Positions 41,454 through 51,513 of a stretch of 64,000 bases of DNA are shown piece by piece. How positions within the stretch are numbered: the first letter of the stretch is position 1; every line of letters starts with the position of its first letter. The stretch is from Armatimonadetes bacterium Uphvl-Ar1 (GTDB lineage: Bacteria; Armatimonadota; Fimbriimonadia; Fimbriimonadales; Fimbriimonadaceae). The notes beneath the pieces were generated by a model, which had not been told where the DNA came from, did not search any database, and saw only the letters and a program-made list of their open reading frames with translations. A program made the position numbers and the translations under genes. Location of the stretch: positions 2,418,001 to 2,482,000 of the forward strand of contig CP021423.1 in the NCBI GenBank assembly GCA_002162075.1, read 5' to 3'.

Positions 41454-41621
41454 GTCAACACCACACCCTCAATGTCGAGGATGTACAATCTAAAGAATAT
41501 CGTATCTCGTCCATCAAATCAAACAAATTTTGGAATAATTCATCCACAAATCCAATAATTAACCGCAATTTTCACAGGATTCCGGACAACTGCAACAACA
41601 GTTGCCCGGACATCACCAAAA

Positions 41622-42864
41622 TCAATTGACCACAATCCGCGACAAGCGGGCGTTCGCCCCTTCGGTCAAAACATAAAGAAAACCATCTGGCCCCTGCCGA
41701 ACATCTCGAACCCGAGAACCCATGTTCAACTGAGTGATCCCAGAACTCGACCCTGATCGTCCAGATCAACCCGGCGCACATCCTGACCCGCCAGTCCGCC
41801 ACTGAAGACATCACCCTTCCACTTCGGATACTTGTCTCCGGAATAGAATGCCATCCCGCAAGGTGCCGGACAGGGCGTCCAAGCTACGAGCGGATCAACC
41901 ATTCCTGGCAAGGAAGTATGATCAGAAATCTTCGGCCCTGAGTATTCAAAGCTAAATGTCGCTTCCGGCCAACCGTAGTTCTTGCCCGCCGCGATCACGT
42001 TCACTTCGTCACCGCCCCGCGCACCGTGCTCATTCGCATAAACTCGGCCCGACTTAGGATCACGCGCCATACCTTGAATATTGCGGTGACCCAAACTGTA
42101 GATTTCCGGCAATGCCCCTCTTTCCCCACGAACGGGTTGTTCTTCGGTGCCTTGCCATTCTCATCCAAGCGCAACACTTTGCCGATATGACTTCCCAAAT
42201 CCTGAACATGGTGGCGAGTCAACCGGCCATTGATCGCCGATGGCGGGTTTCCACCATCCCCAATACTCATCAAAAGCGTTCCATCAGCCATCCAGACAAT
42301 CCGAGAACCAAAGTGCTGCCCTCCGGGCTTAGCAAAATTAGGCTTGAAGATCACTTCAGCATTTTGGAGCTGATTCCCGACCAACTTGCCCCGCGCCAAA
42401 ACTGTGTAATTCCCTTGTCGTGTCCCCTGAACCGTCGTCATGTAAACCAGCCCGTTTTGCGCAAACTTCGGATGCAAAACCACATCCATCAACCCCCCTT
42501 GCCCAACTTCAATTGTCTCCGGCAGCCCAGAGACTTCCGTCTTGGCTCCGGTTTTAGGGTCGACAATCAGGAGCCGCCCCGCTCGCTCAGTTACAAGCAT
42601 TCGACCATCCGGCAAAAACGCCAATCCCCAAGGAGTATTGAACCCCGTCATCAAGACTTCTTCTTTCCAATTCGGCTCCGCCTTCGGAACACCGGTTGGC
42701 TCAACCTTCCCCTGGACTCCTCCCTCGGCAACAACCGACAAATCGCCTCCACCGCCCGCCTTTATCGGATCATCCTGACTCCCCGTTGCCTGGACACAAG
42801 CCACCGTTCCCATGGCCAAAGCTCCCGCAACTCCAACAAATGTCCAATTTCGCCGCAAACTCAT
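41622..42864 (-). CDS. PQQ-dependent sugar dehydrogenase, twice frameshifted
   Basis: A signal/lipoprotein start (T-F-V-G-V-A-G-A-L-A-M-G-T-V-A-C) leads to a soluble glucose dehydrogenase/sorbosone dehydrogenase beta-propeller: L-A-F-L-P-D-G-R-M-L-V-T-E-R, G-G-L-M-D-V-V-L-H-P-K-F, G-H-R-N-I-Q-G. It is broken by two indels: one at the C4 run 42115-42118 (plus strand) and one at the CCC 41739-41741. One added base at each restores a continuous frame of about 414 residues ending in A-R-L-S-R-I-V-V-N. PQQ is the expected cofactor for oxidising sugars in the periplasm. The indels are probably sequence errors. Confidence 0.82.
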
Positions 42865-42977
42865 GCCTCTAATCTACTCATTTTCTGGGCCACCTGATGC
42901 ATATTTCAACCAAAAATCTAGTTACCGCGTAATCACTTAACGTGGGTAACATCCCCCCGGCTCGCCCGCCTAACCTT

Positions 42978-43679
42978 ATGCCTCCCGAGCAAACCTCAGA
43001 TTCAAAGGCACAACACCCCATAAAGCGAACACCCCTTCGTGCCGTCGCCGACCTATTCTCAATCCGATACCACGCCCGCCGGCTCAAAGAAGACCTCGCC
43101 GCAACCAAAGCCGCACTCGAACGCCGAAAAGCTCTCAATGAAGGCGCCGCTACCGCCGACGAACTTCCCGACATTTTCCGAGGCAAAATGATGGGCGTTT
43201 TCTTCGCCACCGGTTGGACAAATCTCATCGGAATCGTCATCGGCGGCATCCTCCAATTCCGAACCGGAAACCCCCTCATCGGGCTCTACTCAACACCACC
43301 CCTCTGCTTCCTCATCACCGGAATCGCTTTTCAGATCGGATGGTGGGCCGACAACAAAAAAATCTACAACCGGTTTCACAAAGACCCCGCTCACCAATTC
43401 CTCCAACTTCAAAAAGATATGTGGCCCGTCCATCGCGCCGCTCTCCCGATCGCAATTGGCTTTAGCCTCCTCAACTACATCATTCTCACACCTCTGTATA
43501 GCGTTCTGACATGGATCAACCCCGGCCTCGCCAAAAACACCCCCGCCGGAGCCCTCATCATGGCGATCGAGTTCCTATTCATCGGCGGAACATTTGTCCG
43601 GCTCATGGGTGACTTTTTCGACCGCCATGGCTACACCCTCGCCGCTAAGTACCGCGACATTTGTATCGAAAAATCTTAA
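42978..43679 (+). CDS. Hypothetical membrane protein
   Basis: About 233 residues from the Met at 42978. A soluble N-terminus of about 85 residues includes a Lys/Arg-rich amphipathic stretch. It is followed by predicted helices around F-F-A-T-G-W-T-N-L-I-G-I-V-I-G-G, P-P-L-C-F-L-I-T-G-I-A-F and L-P-I-A-I-G-F-S-L-L-N-Y-I-I-L. No family is recognised. It converges on the glycolipid-type glycosyltransferase and shares a TTAA at 43676-43679. Confidence 0.55.
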   Translation: MPPEQTSDSKAQHPIKRTPLRAVADLFSIRYHARRLKEDLAATKAALERRKALNEGAATADELPDIFRGKMMGVFFATGWTNLIGIVIGGILQFRTGNPLIGLYSTPPLCFLITGIAFQIGWWADNKKIYNRFHKDPAHQFLQLQKDMWPVHRAALPIAIGFSLLNYIILTPLYSVLTWINPGLAKNTPAGALIMAIEFLFIGGTFVRLMGDFFDRHGYTLAAKYRDICIEKS

Positions 43680-44758
43680 AGTTCGCGCAAAGCCTGAACG
43701 ATTTTAGCCGCCGCATCGGGCAAAGCTTGCTCCAACCCCGCCGCTGACATTGCCTTGAGCCTTTTGTCGTCCAATTTCCCCAAAGCAGACCGAAGTTCAT
43801 CCAAATTGTGAGCAATCACCCCCGCCCCAATGTCGCGCAGAAACGTCGCATTTCCCTCTTCCTGACCTGGAATCAGAAATGGCCAATACACACAAAATGG
43901 AATCCCACTCGCTAAACTCTCAAAGGTCGTCAACCCACCCGGTTTACTCACCAAAAGGTGGGAAGTCTGCATTAATTCCGCCATCTTTGCTGCATCAATA
44001 TGCCCCAAAACCACCACCCGATCATCACCCCCAAAAACGGTCGTCAACGAGTCAAAAGCGGCTTGATTGCGTCCTGCAACAACCCGAACCCGCCATCCAG
44101 ATTCCAACATAACTTTCACCGCATCAGTCAGCGGCCCCCCACCAATCCCCCCACTCGACACCACTGCCCATTTTTCTCCGCCCCAACTCCGTTCAAATTT
44201 CCGCTCACCAAAAACCGGATGAATCGGAATACCCGTCACAACACAGTGTGCACCAAGCCTCGGTTTACGGCGACGTAAAACCTCCTTCGTCCATTCTTGA
44301 GGCACAAAAAACGCATCCGGACGTCCCCGGAGCCACATGCGGTGAACATACAAATCCGTAACAACAATCCCCATCCGGAACCCAAACTCACGCCGCAAAG
44401 GAACAAGCCTCGGCTGTGGCAAACTGTGCGTGCAAACCACCCAATCCGGACGCATATCCGCAATCAACTTACGAATCTTACTTGTGAAAGTAAAGTCCAA
44501 GACTGTTTGAAAACCATAGTTAAATAAAGGTCGGTCGGAACTCTTGTACAAATGTCCCCAAAGTTCAGGGCGATCCTTGACTAGCTTCTCATAACCCCCG
44601 CGATACCAACTCGTAAAGGCATCCGGGGTCACATCCATTACATCCACAACGACCGCTTCCAATCCTGCTCGCTCAGCCTCCGCCGCAATTGCAAACGCCG
44701 CCGACATGTGGCCATTCCCCGTACTCGCCGAAAGAATCAAGAGCTTTGGATTATCCAA
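43676..44758 (-). CDS. MGDG-synthase/UgtP-like glycosyltransferase
   Basis: A 360-residue GT28-type protein. The N-terminal L-S-A-S-T-G-N-G-H-M-S-A-A near residue 10 is the family signature, as are V-V-D-V-M-D and V-S-S-G-G-I-G-G-G-P-L-T, the last forming the UDP-sugar site together with K-P-G-G-L-T-T-F-E. Relatives add glucose or galactose to diacylglycerol at the inner membrane. It overlaps the acyltransferase by 8 bases, so both are made together. Lipid acceptor and sugar are unknown; a carotenoid acceptor is possible given the CrtO-like partner. Confidence 0.82.
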   Translation of the reverse strand: MDNPKLLILSASTGNGHMSAAFAIAAEAERAGLEAVVVDVMDVTPDAFTSWYRGGYEKLVKDRPELWGHLYKSSDRPLFNYGFQTVLDFTFTSKIRKLIADMRPDWVVCTHSLPQPRLVPLRREFGFRMGIVVTDLYVHRMWLRGRPDAFFVPQEWTKEVLRRRKPRLGAHCVVTGIPIHPVFGERKFERSWGGEKWAVVSSGGIGGGPLTDAVKVMLESGWRVRVVAGRNQAAFDSLTTVFGGDDRVVVLGHIDAAKMAELMQTSHLLVSKPGGLTTFESLASGIPFCVYWPFLIPGQEEGNATFLRDIGAGVIAHNLDELRSALGKLDDKRLKAMSAAGLEQALPDAAAKIVQALREL

Positions 44759-45540
44759 CCGCCTGCTCCCGCCGCTCCGACTGTTTCCGGAACCGCTTCA
44801 CCAATGGCCAAATCCTGCGTCGGTTTAACCGCTGCAAGAGCGCACACCCCAAATCCGCATAAAACACCAATATCGTGAATGGCACCGCAAGCCAAAGCTC
44901 GTGCCAAACCGCAAAGAAAACAGGGAATACCCCCGTCAATGCCATCGAGAAATGTGTAAGTTCGCTCACTCGCGAAGTATTCTCAAATCGAATTACATCC
45001 TCCGCTTTCGTACCAACATATTCAACTTCCATCCCCGCCGCCCTCTGCTCGGGTGTCAATCGCAATCCGTTGATCACATACTCCACTAACATCTTAAACC
45101 AAAGCATTCCCAACCAACGATAAACTCGATCTGTTTCCCAACCTTTTGGTGAAAACCACCACTCTCCCAAGTCTCGCTGCGCACAATCTGAATCACCTCG
45201 GTAATTGAATCACCTGGTCGCAATCGATGAATCACGCTGGCTTTGTATGCCTCCAATACGATCAGACTTGTATGAAACAGCACTAAAGCCAAAAATAGCC
45301 CCGCACCCCAGTAGCCGTCGAATCGCCAAAACATCAGTAGAACGGGCAGGTGAAAAACTAATCGCCAAAAGTTCGCTTGGCCAAAATATCGCGTCGCAGA
45401 CCGCAACTCCTCAATTTGATCTGCCGAATACCCCCCGACTCTTTGGCCTCACTCAAACTCGGCAAAGGCTCCTCACCAGCTTTCCGAGAAACAAAAAGGT
45501 GGAACTGCCGTAGCCCAAGCTTTTCAAGCAATTCCATCAT
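44751..45540 (-). CDS. CrtO-like acyltransferase (glycosyl-4,4'-diaponeurosporenoate acyltransferase family), twice frameshifted
   Basis: The parts read across three frames. Adding one base at the C6 run 45431-45436 and one at CCC 45166-45168 (both plus strand) joins them into one protein of about 263 residues. It has several helices, then G-E-W-W-F-S-P-K-G-W-E-T-D with L-G-M-L-W-F-K, and late S-E-L-T-H near the catalytic region and A-L-L-Q-R-L-N-R-R-R near the end. These agree with the CrtO-type acyltransferase family, which adds a fatty acid to sugar groups of carotenoids or related lipids. It is followed, in overlap, by a glycolipid-type glycosyltransferase. Confidence 0.6.
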
Positions 45541-45553
45541 CGCGAACTCTCAA

Positions 45554-46360
45554 CTATTTGGTTGAACCAGCCGCAAGCCGTTTCAACGCCTCCCAATTGC
45601 TTCCCCGCTCAATTTTCTCCGGCCCCATTCGCAAAAGCTCAAGCCGACCATCAAAATGTTCAACAACTGCCGTGCAGTTCTCAACAAAGTCACCAGTATT
45701 AACATATACAAATCCGTCTTCTTCGGTGACAATTTGCGGACGGTGAACATGCCCGCAGACCACCCCATCAAAGCCCGCCTCCCGCGCATAATTCCCAACA
45801 AGCGATTCGTAATGTGTCGCCTTGCCAATAAACTTCTTGATCCCCTTCTTGGTCACCGTCGTAAAGTCAATCGGACCCTTGCCATCCCTGCTCCGTTTCT
45901 TGTTCAGACTTGCATTTGCCATACCCAGCACTTCATAAGCCCAAGCACCTACAAAAGCGAGCGGCTGATACTTCGTACAGCTCCGGTCAAAGATATCCCC
46001 GTGAACAACAAGCAAGTCCTTCCCATCCACCGTCTCGTGAAGAAAACTCGGCTCGATATCCAAGTTCCCCAACTGCACTCCGTGGATCCTCCGCATAAAC
46101 GCATCATGATTTCCCGGCGTGTACCGAACAACCGCACCCCGATTTCCGTGGGCCAAAATCTCTCGAATAATCCCCGTCGCCTGCGGCCCCCATTTGCGGT
46201 CTTTACGTCCAACCCAACCGTCAATAATATCCCCCACCAAATACAAGTACTCACATTCAAACGACTCTAAAAATCGCAACGCCTCATCACTTTGAGACCC
46301 CACTGCCCCAATATGGATGTCCGAGATGAACACGGACCGGTAAGCCTGTCGATCTGCCAT
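45554..46360 (-). CDS. LpxH-like metallophosphoesterase
   Basis: 268 residues from the Met at 46360. The metallophosphoesterase ligands are present: S-D-I-H-I-G, G-D-I-I-D-G-W, G-N-H-D-A, V-V-H-G-D-I-F-D and C-G-H-V-H-R-P. It belongs to the UDP-2,3-diacylglucosamine diphosphatase family (COG2908). In this clade members sit beside glycolipid glycosyltransferases and may act on other lipid-linked diphosphates, so LpxH activity is not certain. The Met at 46435 would add an unconserved extension covering the promoter. Confidence 0.82.
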   Translation of the reverse strand: MADRQAYRSVFISDIHIGAVGSQSDEALRFLESFECEYLYLVGDIIDGWVGRKDRKWGPQATGIIREILAHGNRGAVVRYTPGNHDAFMRRIHGVQLGNLDIEPSFLHETVDGKDLLVVHGDIFDRSCTKYQPLAFVGAWAYEVLGMANASLNKKRSRDGKGPIDFTTVTKKGIKKFIGKATHYESLVGNYAREAGFDGVVCGHVHRPQIVTEEDGFVYVNTGDFVENCTAVVEHFDGRLELLRMGPEKIERGSNWEALKRLAAGSTK

Positions 46361-46384
46361 GTAAGAGCGGTTAACGCACTCCAT

Positions 46385-46414
46385 ATTGTACAAGATACAG
46401 ACTGAACCGCTCAA
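46385..46414 (-). promoter_or_regulatory. Sigma70-type promoter of the LpxH-like gene cluster
   Basis: On the minus strand TTGAGC (46414-46409) and TACAAT (46390-46385) are separated by 18 bases. The predicted start is about 18 bases before the ATG at 46360. Confidence 0.5.
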
Positions 46415-46465
46415 ACTCGGCCCTTCTCCGCGCAACTAATCCAGGTATATCACCTTATCCGCAAC

Positions 46466-47998
46466 ATGGTGCCGTCACCGCCGACTCCCCATGAACCCCA
46501 AACCCCCGCATGGCGCATCATTCTCGCTTGCGCTGCCCTGTCGTTTTTCGTCCACCTCATCTGTATCCAAGCCCACGGCTATTTTCGTGACGAACTGTAT
46601 TACCTCGCCTGCGCGAATCGCCTCGCCTGGGGCTATGTTGACCACCCTCCCCTATCTGTCTTCGTTCTCAAAGGGTTCACATCCCTGTTCGGCACCGAAC
46701 TTTGGGCCGTCCGATTGCCTGGATTCCTATCCCACATCGCAATCGTAATCTTGTACGGACTTATCACCGCTCACCTCGGCGGCAAAAAAACCGCCCAAAC
46801 TCTAGCTTGCCTTTTCGCCAGTCTGACGCCTGTTTTTGCCGTCGTGACCCACCTCTATTCCATGAACGGCCTCGATATTGCCCTCTGGGCCGCCGCCGTT
46901 CTTGCGTGGCTCAAAGCCTCTCACCCCGAATCCCGAAAACTCTGGATCATCGTCGGGCTATTCTGCGGACTTGCCCTCCTCAACAAACTCAGCGGACTCT
47001 GGCTCGTTGCGGGGCTCGGACTTTCAACCCTCCTCTCATCCCGCCGAATTGAACTCAAGTCATATGAGCCCTGGGTCGGCATCCTTCTCGCGTTTCTCAT
47101 TTTTGCCCCCCACTTTGCCTGGCAACAAGAACACAACTGGATCACCCAAGAATTCGTCCGCAATGCCACCCAGTTCAAAATGGTGCCTCAACCCCCTTGG
47201 ATGATCCTCGGGGTTCAGGTCGTCGTCACAAATCCAATCCTCGCAATCCTCTGGATTCTCGGCATCTACGCCGGAATCAAAAATCCTCATTGGCGCCCCT
47301 ATGCTCTCACCTATATCCTCGTCATCACCGTGCTTCTCCTCAGCATGAGGAGCCGAGAAAACTACCCTGCGCCCGCCTACATCTTCGTCGTTCCCCTTGG
47401 AGCCATCTACCTGAGTCAATTGTTCAAAGAACTCAAATGGACTCGCTCCACATTTGTTGGAGCCCTGATTCCATCGAGCATCTTCTGCCTCTGCATGGCT
47501 CTTCCCATTCTCCCGCCCCCGCTCTTTGAACAGATCGTCTCAAAGTCCGACGTAGAGGTCCCCGCCGCCGAACGCGGTAAAAAATCACCCCTCCAAGGCC
47601 ATGCTGATATGTTTGGATGGCCGGCAATGGCCGCCACCGCCCGCGAAATCTGGCTCACCCTCCCCGAAGAAGAACGGAACCGGACACCCATCTTCGGTAT
47701 GAACTACGGCGAATCGTCTGCCGTTTGGTTTTTCAATCAGGCCGAACCAAACCTCAAAGTCATCGGGCGTCACAACGAATTCTGGTTGTGGGGACCCGGC
47801 GATTGGGATGGCCAAACTCTGATCGTCGTCGGCGCACTAACGCCCGAGATTCGGGACGCATTTAATTCTGCCGAAGAAGTCGCCCGACTCAACGAGCGAT
47901 ACGCTGTCCCCGAAGAAGCAACCGCCCCCATCACGATCCTCCGTGGGCTCAAAAAGCCCGTCCCCGAGTTTTGGGCCGATGTCCGCCACATTCAGTAA
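46466..47998 (+). CDS. GT39-family glycosyltransferase (dolichyl-phosphate-mannose-protein mannosyltransferase-like)
   Basis: A 510-residue polytopic membrane protein. The N-terminal helix is followed by the extracytoplasmic loop with D-E-L-Y-Y-L and D-H-P-P-L-S, the acidic motif of GT39/ArnT-type enzymes, and a row of hydrophobic helices to about residue 350. The soluble C-terminal part carries W-G-P-G-D-W-D-G. It probably transfers a sugar from a polyprenyl carrier to an envelope acceptor. Starts divergently from the LpxH-like cluster. Confidence 0.8.
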   Translation: MVPSPPTPHEPQTPAWRIILACAALSFFVHLICIQAHGYFRDELYYLACANRLAWGYVDHPPLSVFVLKGFTSLFGTELWAVRLPGFLSHIAIVILYGLITAHLGGKKTAQTLACLFASLTPVFAVVTHLYSMNGLDIALWAAAVLAWLKASHPESRKLWIIVGLFCGLALLNKLSGLWLVAGLGLSTLLSSRRIELKSYEPWVGILLAFLIFAPHFAWQQEHNWITQEFVRNATQFKMVPQPPWMILGVQVVVTNPILAILWILGIYAGIKNPHWRPYALTYILVITVLLLSMRSRENYPAPAYIFVVPLGAIYLSQLFKELKWTRSTFVGALIPSSIFCLCMALPILPPPLFEQIVSKSDVEVPAAERGKKSPLQGHADMFGWPAMAATAREIWLTLPEEERNRTPIFGMNYGESSAVWFFNQAEPNLKVIGRHNEFWLWGPGDWDGQTLIVVGALTPEIRDAFNSAEEVARLNERYAVPEEATAPITILRGLKKPVPEFWADVRHIQ

Positions 47999-48092
47999 CC
48001 AAATCCCCGCACCCCTACCTAAATCGCCCTCACCCCAATCAGGAACAAGCAAACCAGAGGATCACTGGATTCTCTCACCCATTGCTTGACCC

Positions 48093-48866
48093 ATGAACAC
48101 TCACCTCAACCACGAACAAATCCCTGCCTCTCACGCCATTCACCACCCTGCAATCGCGCAGCTCCAAGCTGTTCGCGCCACCCAAGTTTCAGAGTCCCCC
48201 GCCAGCCAACGTCCCGGCTCGGAGAGCCATTCCCAGCGTCACCAAGAAGCCGGAATTTCCGCTGGCGGCGCCGGGCCCGGCCCCATCCCCGAATTCAGCC
48301 CGGACTACCTCCGGATCAAGGAACGTCTCGATGTCGCCCAATCCACCCTCCATCAACTGACCGACCTCATTGACGGAACCGTGGACGGCGTCTCTGGTTA
48401 TGGCCCCGCCAGCAACAAGAATAACCAGCGACTCCTCAAAGGTGCCGTTGGTGCCGCCCAAGAAATCGTTTCCCATGCCGAAGCGGGTGGCGAAGCCATC
48501 ATCCGCCTCCAGCCCGCAAACATCTATAACAAAACCATCCCCACCGAATCCCAACGCGCCATCGCCGCGTATGGGGCAAACGCATTTCACGCTCCCCAAA
48601 AATCAAAAGATCCTTCCCTCGTACGTCAAGCAATCCACATCCTTCAACTCCATGTCGCTGGCCCGAACGGAGTCCTTGCCGACCTCCAAAATTTAGCCGA
48701 AAACGGCCCTCACGCTTCCGACCGTGCCCGTCGCGCTCTCGGGGAAGCCCGCAACACCCTCGTCGGCCTCCAAAACGTTATCGCCGACACCCAAGCCAAA
48801 GCCCTCGACCAAATGCGCGCTACCGGAACAATCGCCCATGCTAAACCCCTCGACCGTAATCTCTAA
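48093..48866 (+). CDS. Hypothetical protein
   Basis: A 257-residue protein with no signal peptide. A low-complexity His/Ser/Gly-rich N-terminus (about residues 1-70) precedes a mainly helical region with repeated Leu/Ala spacing (V-A-Q-S-T-L-H-Q-L-T-D-L-I-D-G and A-I-H-I-L-Q-L-H-V-A-G-P). It is not recognised as any family. It lies between GT39 and mutS and ends 3 bases from the convergent mutS. Confidence 0.5.
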   Translation: MNTHLNHEQIPASHAIHHPAIAQLQAVRATQVSESPASQRPGSESHSQRHQEAGISAGGAGPGPIPEFSPDYLRIKERLDVAQSTLHQLTDLIDGTVDGVSGYGPASNKNNQRLLKGAVGAAQEIVSHAEAGGEAIIRLQPANIYNKTIPTESQRAIAAYGANAFHAPQKSKDPSLVRQAIHILQLHVAGPNGVLADLQNLAENGPHASDRARRALGEARNTLVGLQNVIADTQAKALDQMRATGTIAHAKPLDRNL

Positions 48867-48869
48867 ATT

Positions 48870-51449
48870 CTAGTTCAAAGAGCGTTTCCACTCATCCAGT
48901 TTCATCAATGCCTCCAGCGGTGAAAGCGCATTCACATCCAATTCTTTAAGTGCCTCGACAACCGCGTGCGGTTGCTCCTCAAAGAGCGAAAGCTGCATCC
49001 GTTGCAAACTCACCGGAACCTCCACCCGATCCTCACGCCCTTCCAAAGAATTCAAAACCTCCCCCGCTCGCCGAACCACACTTGGTGGCACCCCCGCCAT
49101 TTTCGCCACATGGAGTCCATAGCTCCGATCCGTCCCCCCCGGTAAAACCTTATGTGCCCAAACGATCTGATCCCCACGTTCCTCCACCGCAACCCGAAAG
49201 TTAGCGACCCCCGGCGTCTGTTCCGCAATCTGATTGATCTGATGATAGTGCGTAGCAAACAATGTCTTAGCTCGCGTCCGCGCTAAATATTCCACCATCG
49301 CCCAGGCAATCGCTAGTCCATCAAACGTCGAAGTCCCCCGACCGACCTCATCCAAAACCACCAAACTCCGATCAGTTGCGTTATTCAAAATATTGGCACT
49401 CTCAACCATCTCCACCATAAACGTACTTTGACCGAGCGCAATCTCATCCTTCGCCCCGATCCGCGTAAACACCCGATCACACAACCCTAGGCGACAGCTC
49501 GCCGCTGGAACAAAACTACCAATCTGCGCCATCACCACAATCAAAGCCGCCTGACGAAGAAACGTTGATTTCCCGCTCATATTCGGACCGGTCAATACGA
49601 TGAGCCTGGTTTCATCACCTAAGTCCAAGTCATTCGGAACAAATGTGCCAACCCCCGCATCCACCACCGGATGCCGCCCCGATCTCACTTCAAAGACGTC
49701 TTCGTCTACCAAATCGGGCTTCACATACCCCCGGTCGAGTGCAACTTCCGCCAGCCCACATAAACAGTCAAACTCGGCAATCACTCGCGCCGTCTTCAAA
49801 AGAGCTGGCCCATGTGCCGCAACCAAGTCCCGCAATCGGCAGAAAATCTCAAACTCCAATTCATCCGCTTTCTCCTCTGCCCCCAAAACCGCCGACTCAT
49901 GCTCCTTGAGTTCTGCCGTAATGTATCGCTCCGCATTCGCCAAAGTCTGCTTCCGAATGTAGTGATCGGGAACTTTGTCCGCCATCGCCCGACTCACTTC
50001 TAAGTAGTAACCAAAGACCGAGTTGTAACCCACTTTGAGTTTTTCTAACCCCGTTGCTGCCCGTTCTTTTGCCTCAAGCCGAGCGATATACCCCTTCCCA
50101 TCCCGGGAAAGCTGGCGTAAAGCATCGAGCTCCAGGTCAAACCCTTCCCGAATCACCCCGCCGTCCCTCGCCGAAACAGGTGCCGAATCCGCCACCCCCT
50201 TCCTCAATTGCTCCGCCAACTCTTCATGCCGATCAAAGTCGTTTTTCAGAACTTTCAAATGCCCCAACGCGACCCGTCGAACTGCGTCCTCAATCGCCGG
50301 CAGCGCTTCTAGCGAATCCCGCAAACCAAGCAAATCCCTGGGTGTCGCAAGCCCCGTCGCACACCGGCTCACCGACCGCTCAATATCGCAGAGCCGCTTC
50401 AATCCCGCCCGCAAATCCGCCCTCACTAAAACGTGCCCACCAAACCGCTCCACCGATTCGTTCCGCGCGCGAATCATCCCCAAATCCAAGAGCGGTTGCT
50501 CAATCCACCGCCGCAATAGCCGGGCTCCCATCGTCGTCACCGTCCCATCAAGAACACTGAGCAACGTATTTCTCCGCCCTCCATCCCCCAAATTCTGAGT
50601 CAATTCCAAACTTCGACGGGTGCTCGGATCAAGCTGCATAAACCCATCAGTAGAGTAATAAGCCAACCCCGAAACATGCGAGAGCCCAACTCCGTTTGTC
50701 CGCGCATAATCCAAAACCATCCCCGCCGCCACCGCTGCTCCCGGACGATCATCAATCCCAAAACCACCCAACTGAACAACCTCGAACTGATCTTTCAAAA
50801 GTCGCTCGGCCTTTCTCGCATCCACTCCATCTCGCTCTGTCGCGATCAAACCCAGTCCATTCGCCGCCGTCTCCTCAATTCCAACTGCCATCTTAGGGGA
50901 AAAGAGCACTTCCGCCGGCATCAAACGCGCCAACTCCTGCAAAACCCGCTCTCCCACCCGATCCCCATCAATTTCCGTGACCATAAACTCTCCGGTCGAA
51001 GAATCCAAAGTCGCGATCCCTGCCTTCCCGTTCACCAAACACAATGCCGCAAGAAAATTGTTGCTCCCCGGAGTCAACATAGACTCTTCCATCAACGTCC
51101 CCGCCGTCAAAACTCGCGTAACTTCTCGGCGAACCAACCCCTTGGCCTTTTTCGGATCCTCAACTTGGTCGCAAAGTGCCACCTTCTGTCCCAGCCGAAC
51201 AAGTTGCGCCAAATATTTCTCCACCGAATGAAACGGCACCCCTGCCATCGAAATGCGGCCATTCTTTCCATCCTCCCGACCCGTCAAAGTAATCTCAAGA
51301 AGTCTCGCCGCCGTTTCCGCATCTTCTCCATAGAACTCGTAAAAATCCCCCACCCGCATCGCCATCAATACGCCCGGATGTGCCTCTTTCGCCCGGAAAT
51401 ACTGTTGCAACATGGGGGTCTGCGCGTTCACTTCAAAAACCTTCTCCAC
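48870..51449 (-). CDS. mutS: DNA mismatch repair protein MutS
   Basis: An 859-residue protein with all MutS domains: the mismatch-binding domain (G-D-F-Y-E-F-Y near residue 34), the connector, core and clamp regions, and the ABC-type ATPase with Walker A G-P-N-M-S-G-K-S-T-F near residue 622, D-E-V-G-R-G-T-S-T-F-D-G and T-H-Y-H-Q. It recognises mismatches and recruits MutL. The start is set by the conserved N-terminus M-L-Q-Q-Y about 12 residues into the frame. Confidence 0.95.
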   Translation of the reverse strand: MEKVFEVNAQTPMLQQYFRAKEAHPGVLMAMRVGDFYEFYGEDAETAARLLEITLTGREDGKNGRISMAGVPFHSVEKYLAQLVRLGQKVALCDQVEDPKKAKGLVRREVTRVLTAGTLMEESMLTPGSNNFLAALCLVNGKAGIATLDSSTGEFMVTEIDGDRVGERVLQELARLMPAEVLFSPKMAVGIEETAANGLGLIATERDGVDARKAERLLKDQFEVVQLGGFGIDDRPGAAVAAGMVLDYARTNGVGLSHVSGLAYYSTDGFMQLDPSTRRSLELTQNLGDGGRRNTLLSVLDGTVTTMGARLLRRWIEQPLLDLGMIRARNESVERFGGHVLVRADLRAGLKRLCDIERSVSRCATGLATPRDLLGLRDSLEALPAIEDAVRRVALGHLKVLKNDFDRHEELAEQLRKGVADSAPVSARDGGVIREGFDLELDALRQLSRDGKGYIARLEAKERAATGLEKLKVGYNSVFGYYLEVSRAMADKVPDHYIRKQTLANAERYITAELKEHESAVLGAEEKADELEFEIFCRLRDLVAAHGPALLKTARVIAEFDCLCGLAEVALDRGYVKPDLVDEDVFEVRSGRHPVVDAGVGTFVPNDLDLGDETRLIVLTGPNMSGKSTFLRQAALIVVMAQIGSFVPAASCRLGLCDRVFTRIGAKDEIALGQSTFMVEMVESANILNNATDRSLVVLDEVGRGTSTFDGLAIAWAMVEYLARTRAKTLFATHYHQINQIAEQTPGVANFRVAVEERGDQIVWAHKVLPGGTDRSYGLHVAKMAGVPPSVVRRAGEVLNSLEGREDRVEVPVSLQRMQLSLFEEQPHAVVEALKELDVNALSPLEALMKLDEWKRSLN

Positions 51450-51513
51450 AGTATGCCAAATCCCCTCCCTCCCCTCTCACCCCTATACCAGCTAAAATAA
51501 AGCTGGATCGCAC

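Noticed and set aside
48093-48866. Flagellar or flagellin-like assignment for the hypothetical gene before mutS
   Set aside because: Helical spacing is suggestive, but no conserved flagellin ends or flagellar neighbours are present, so it is left unnamed.
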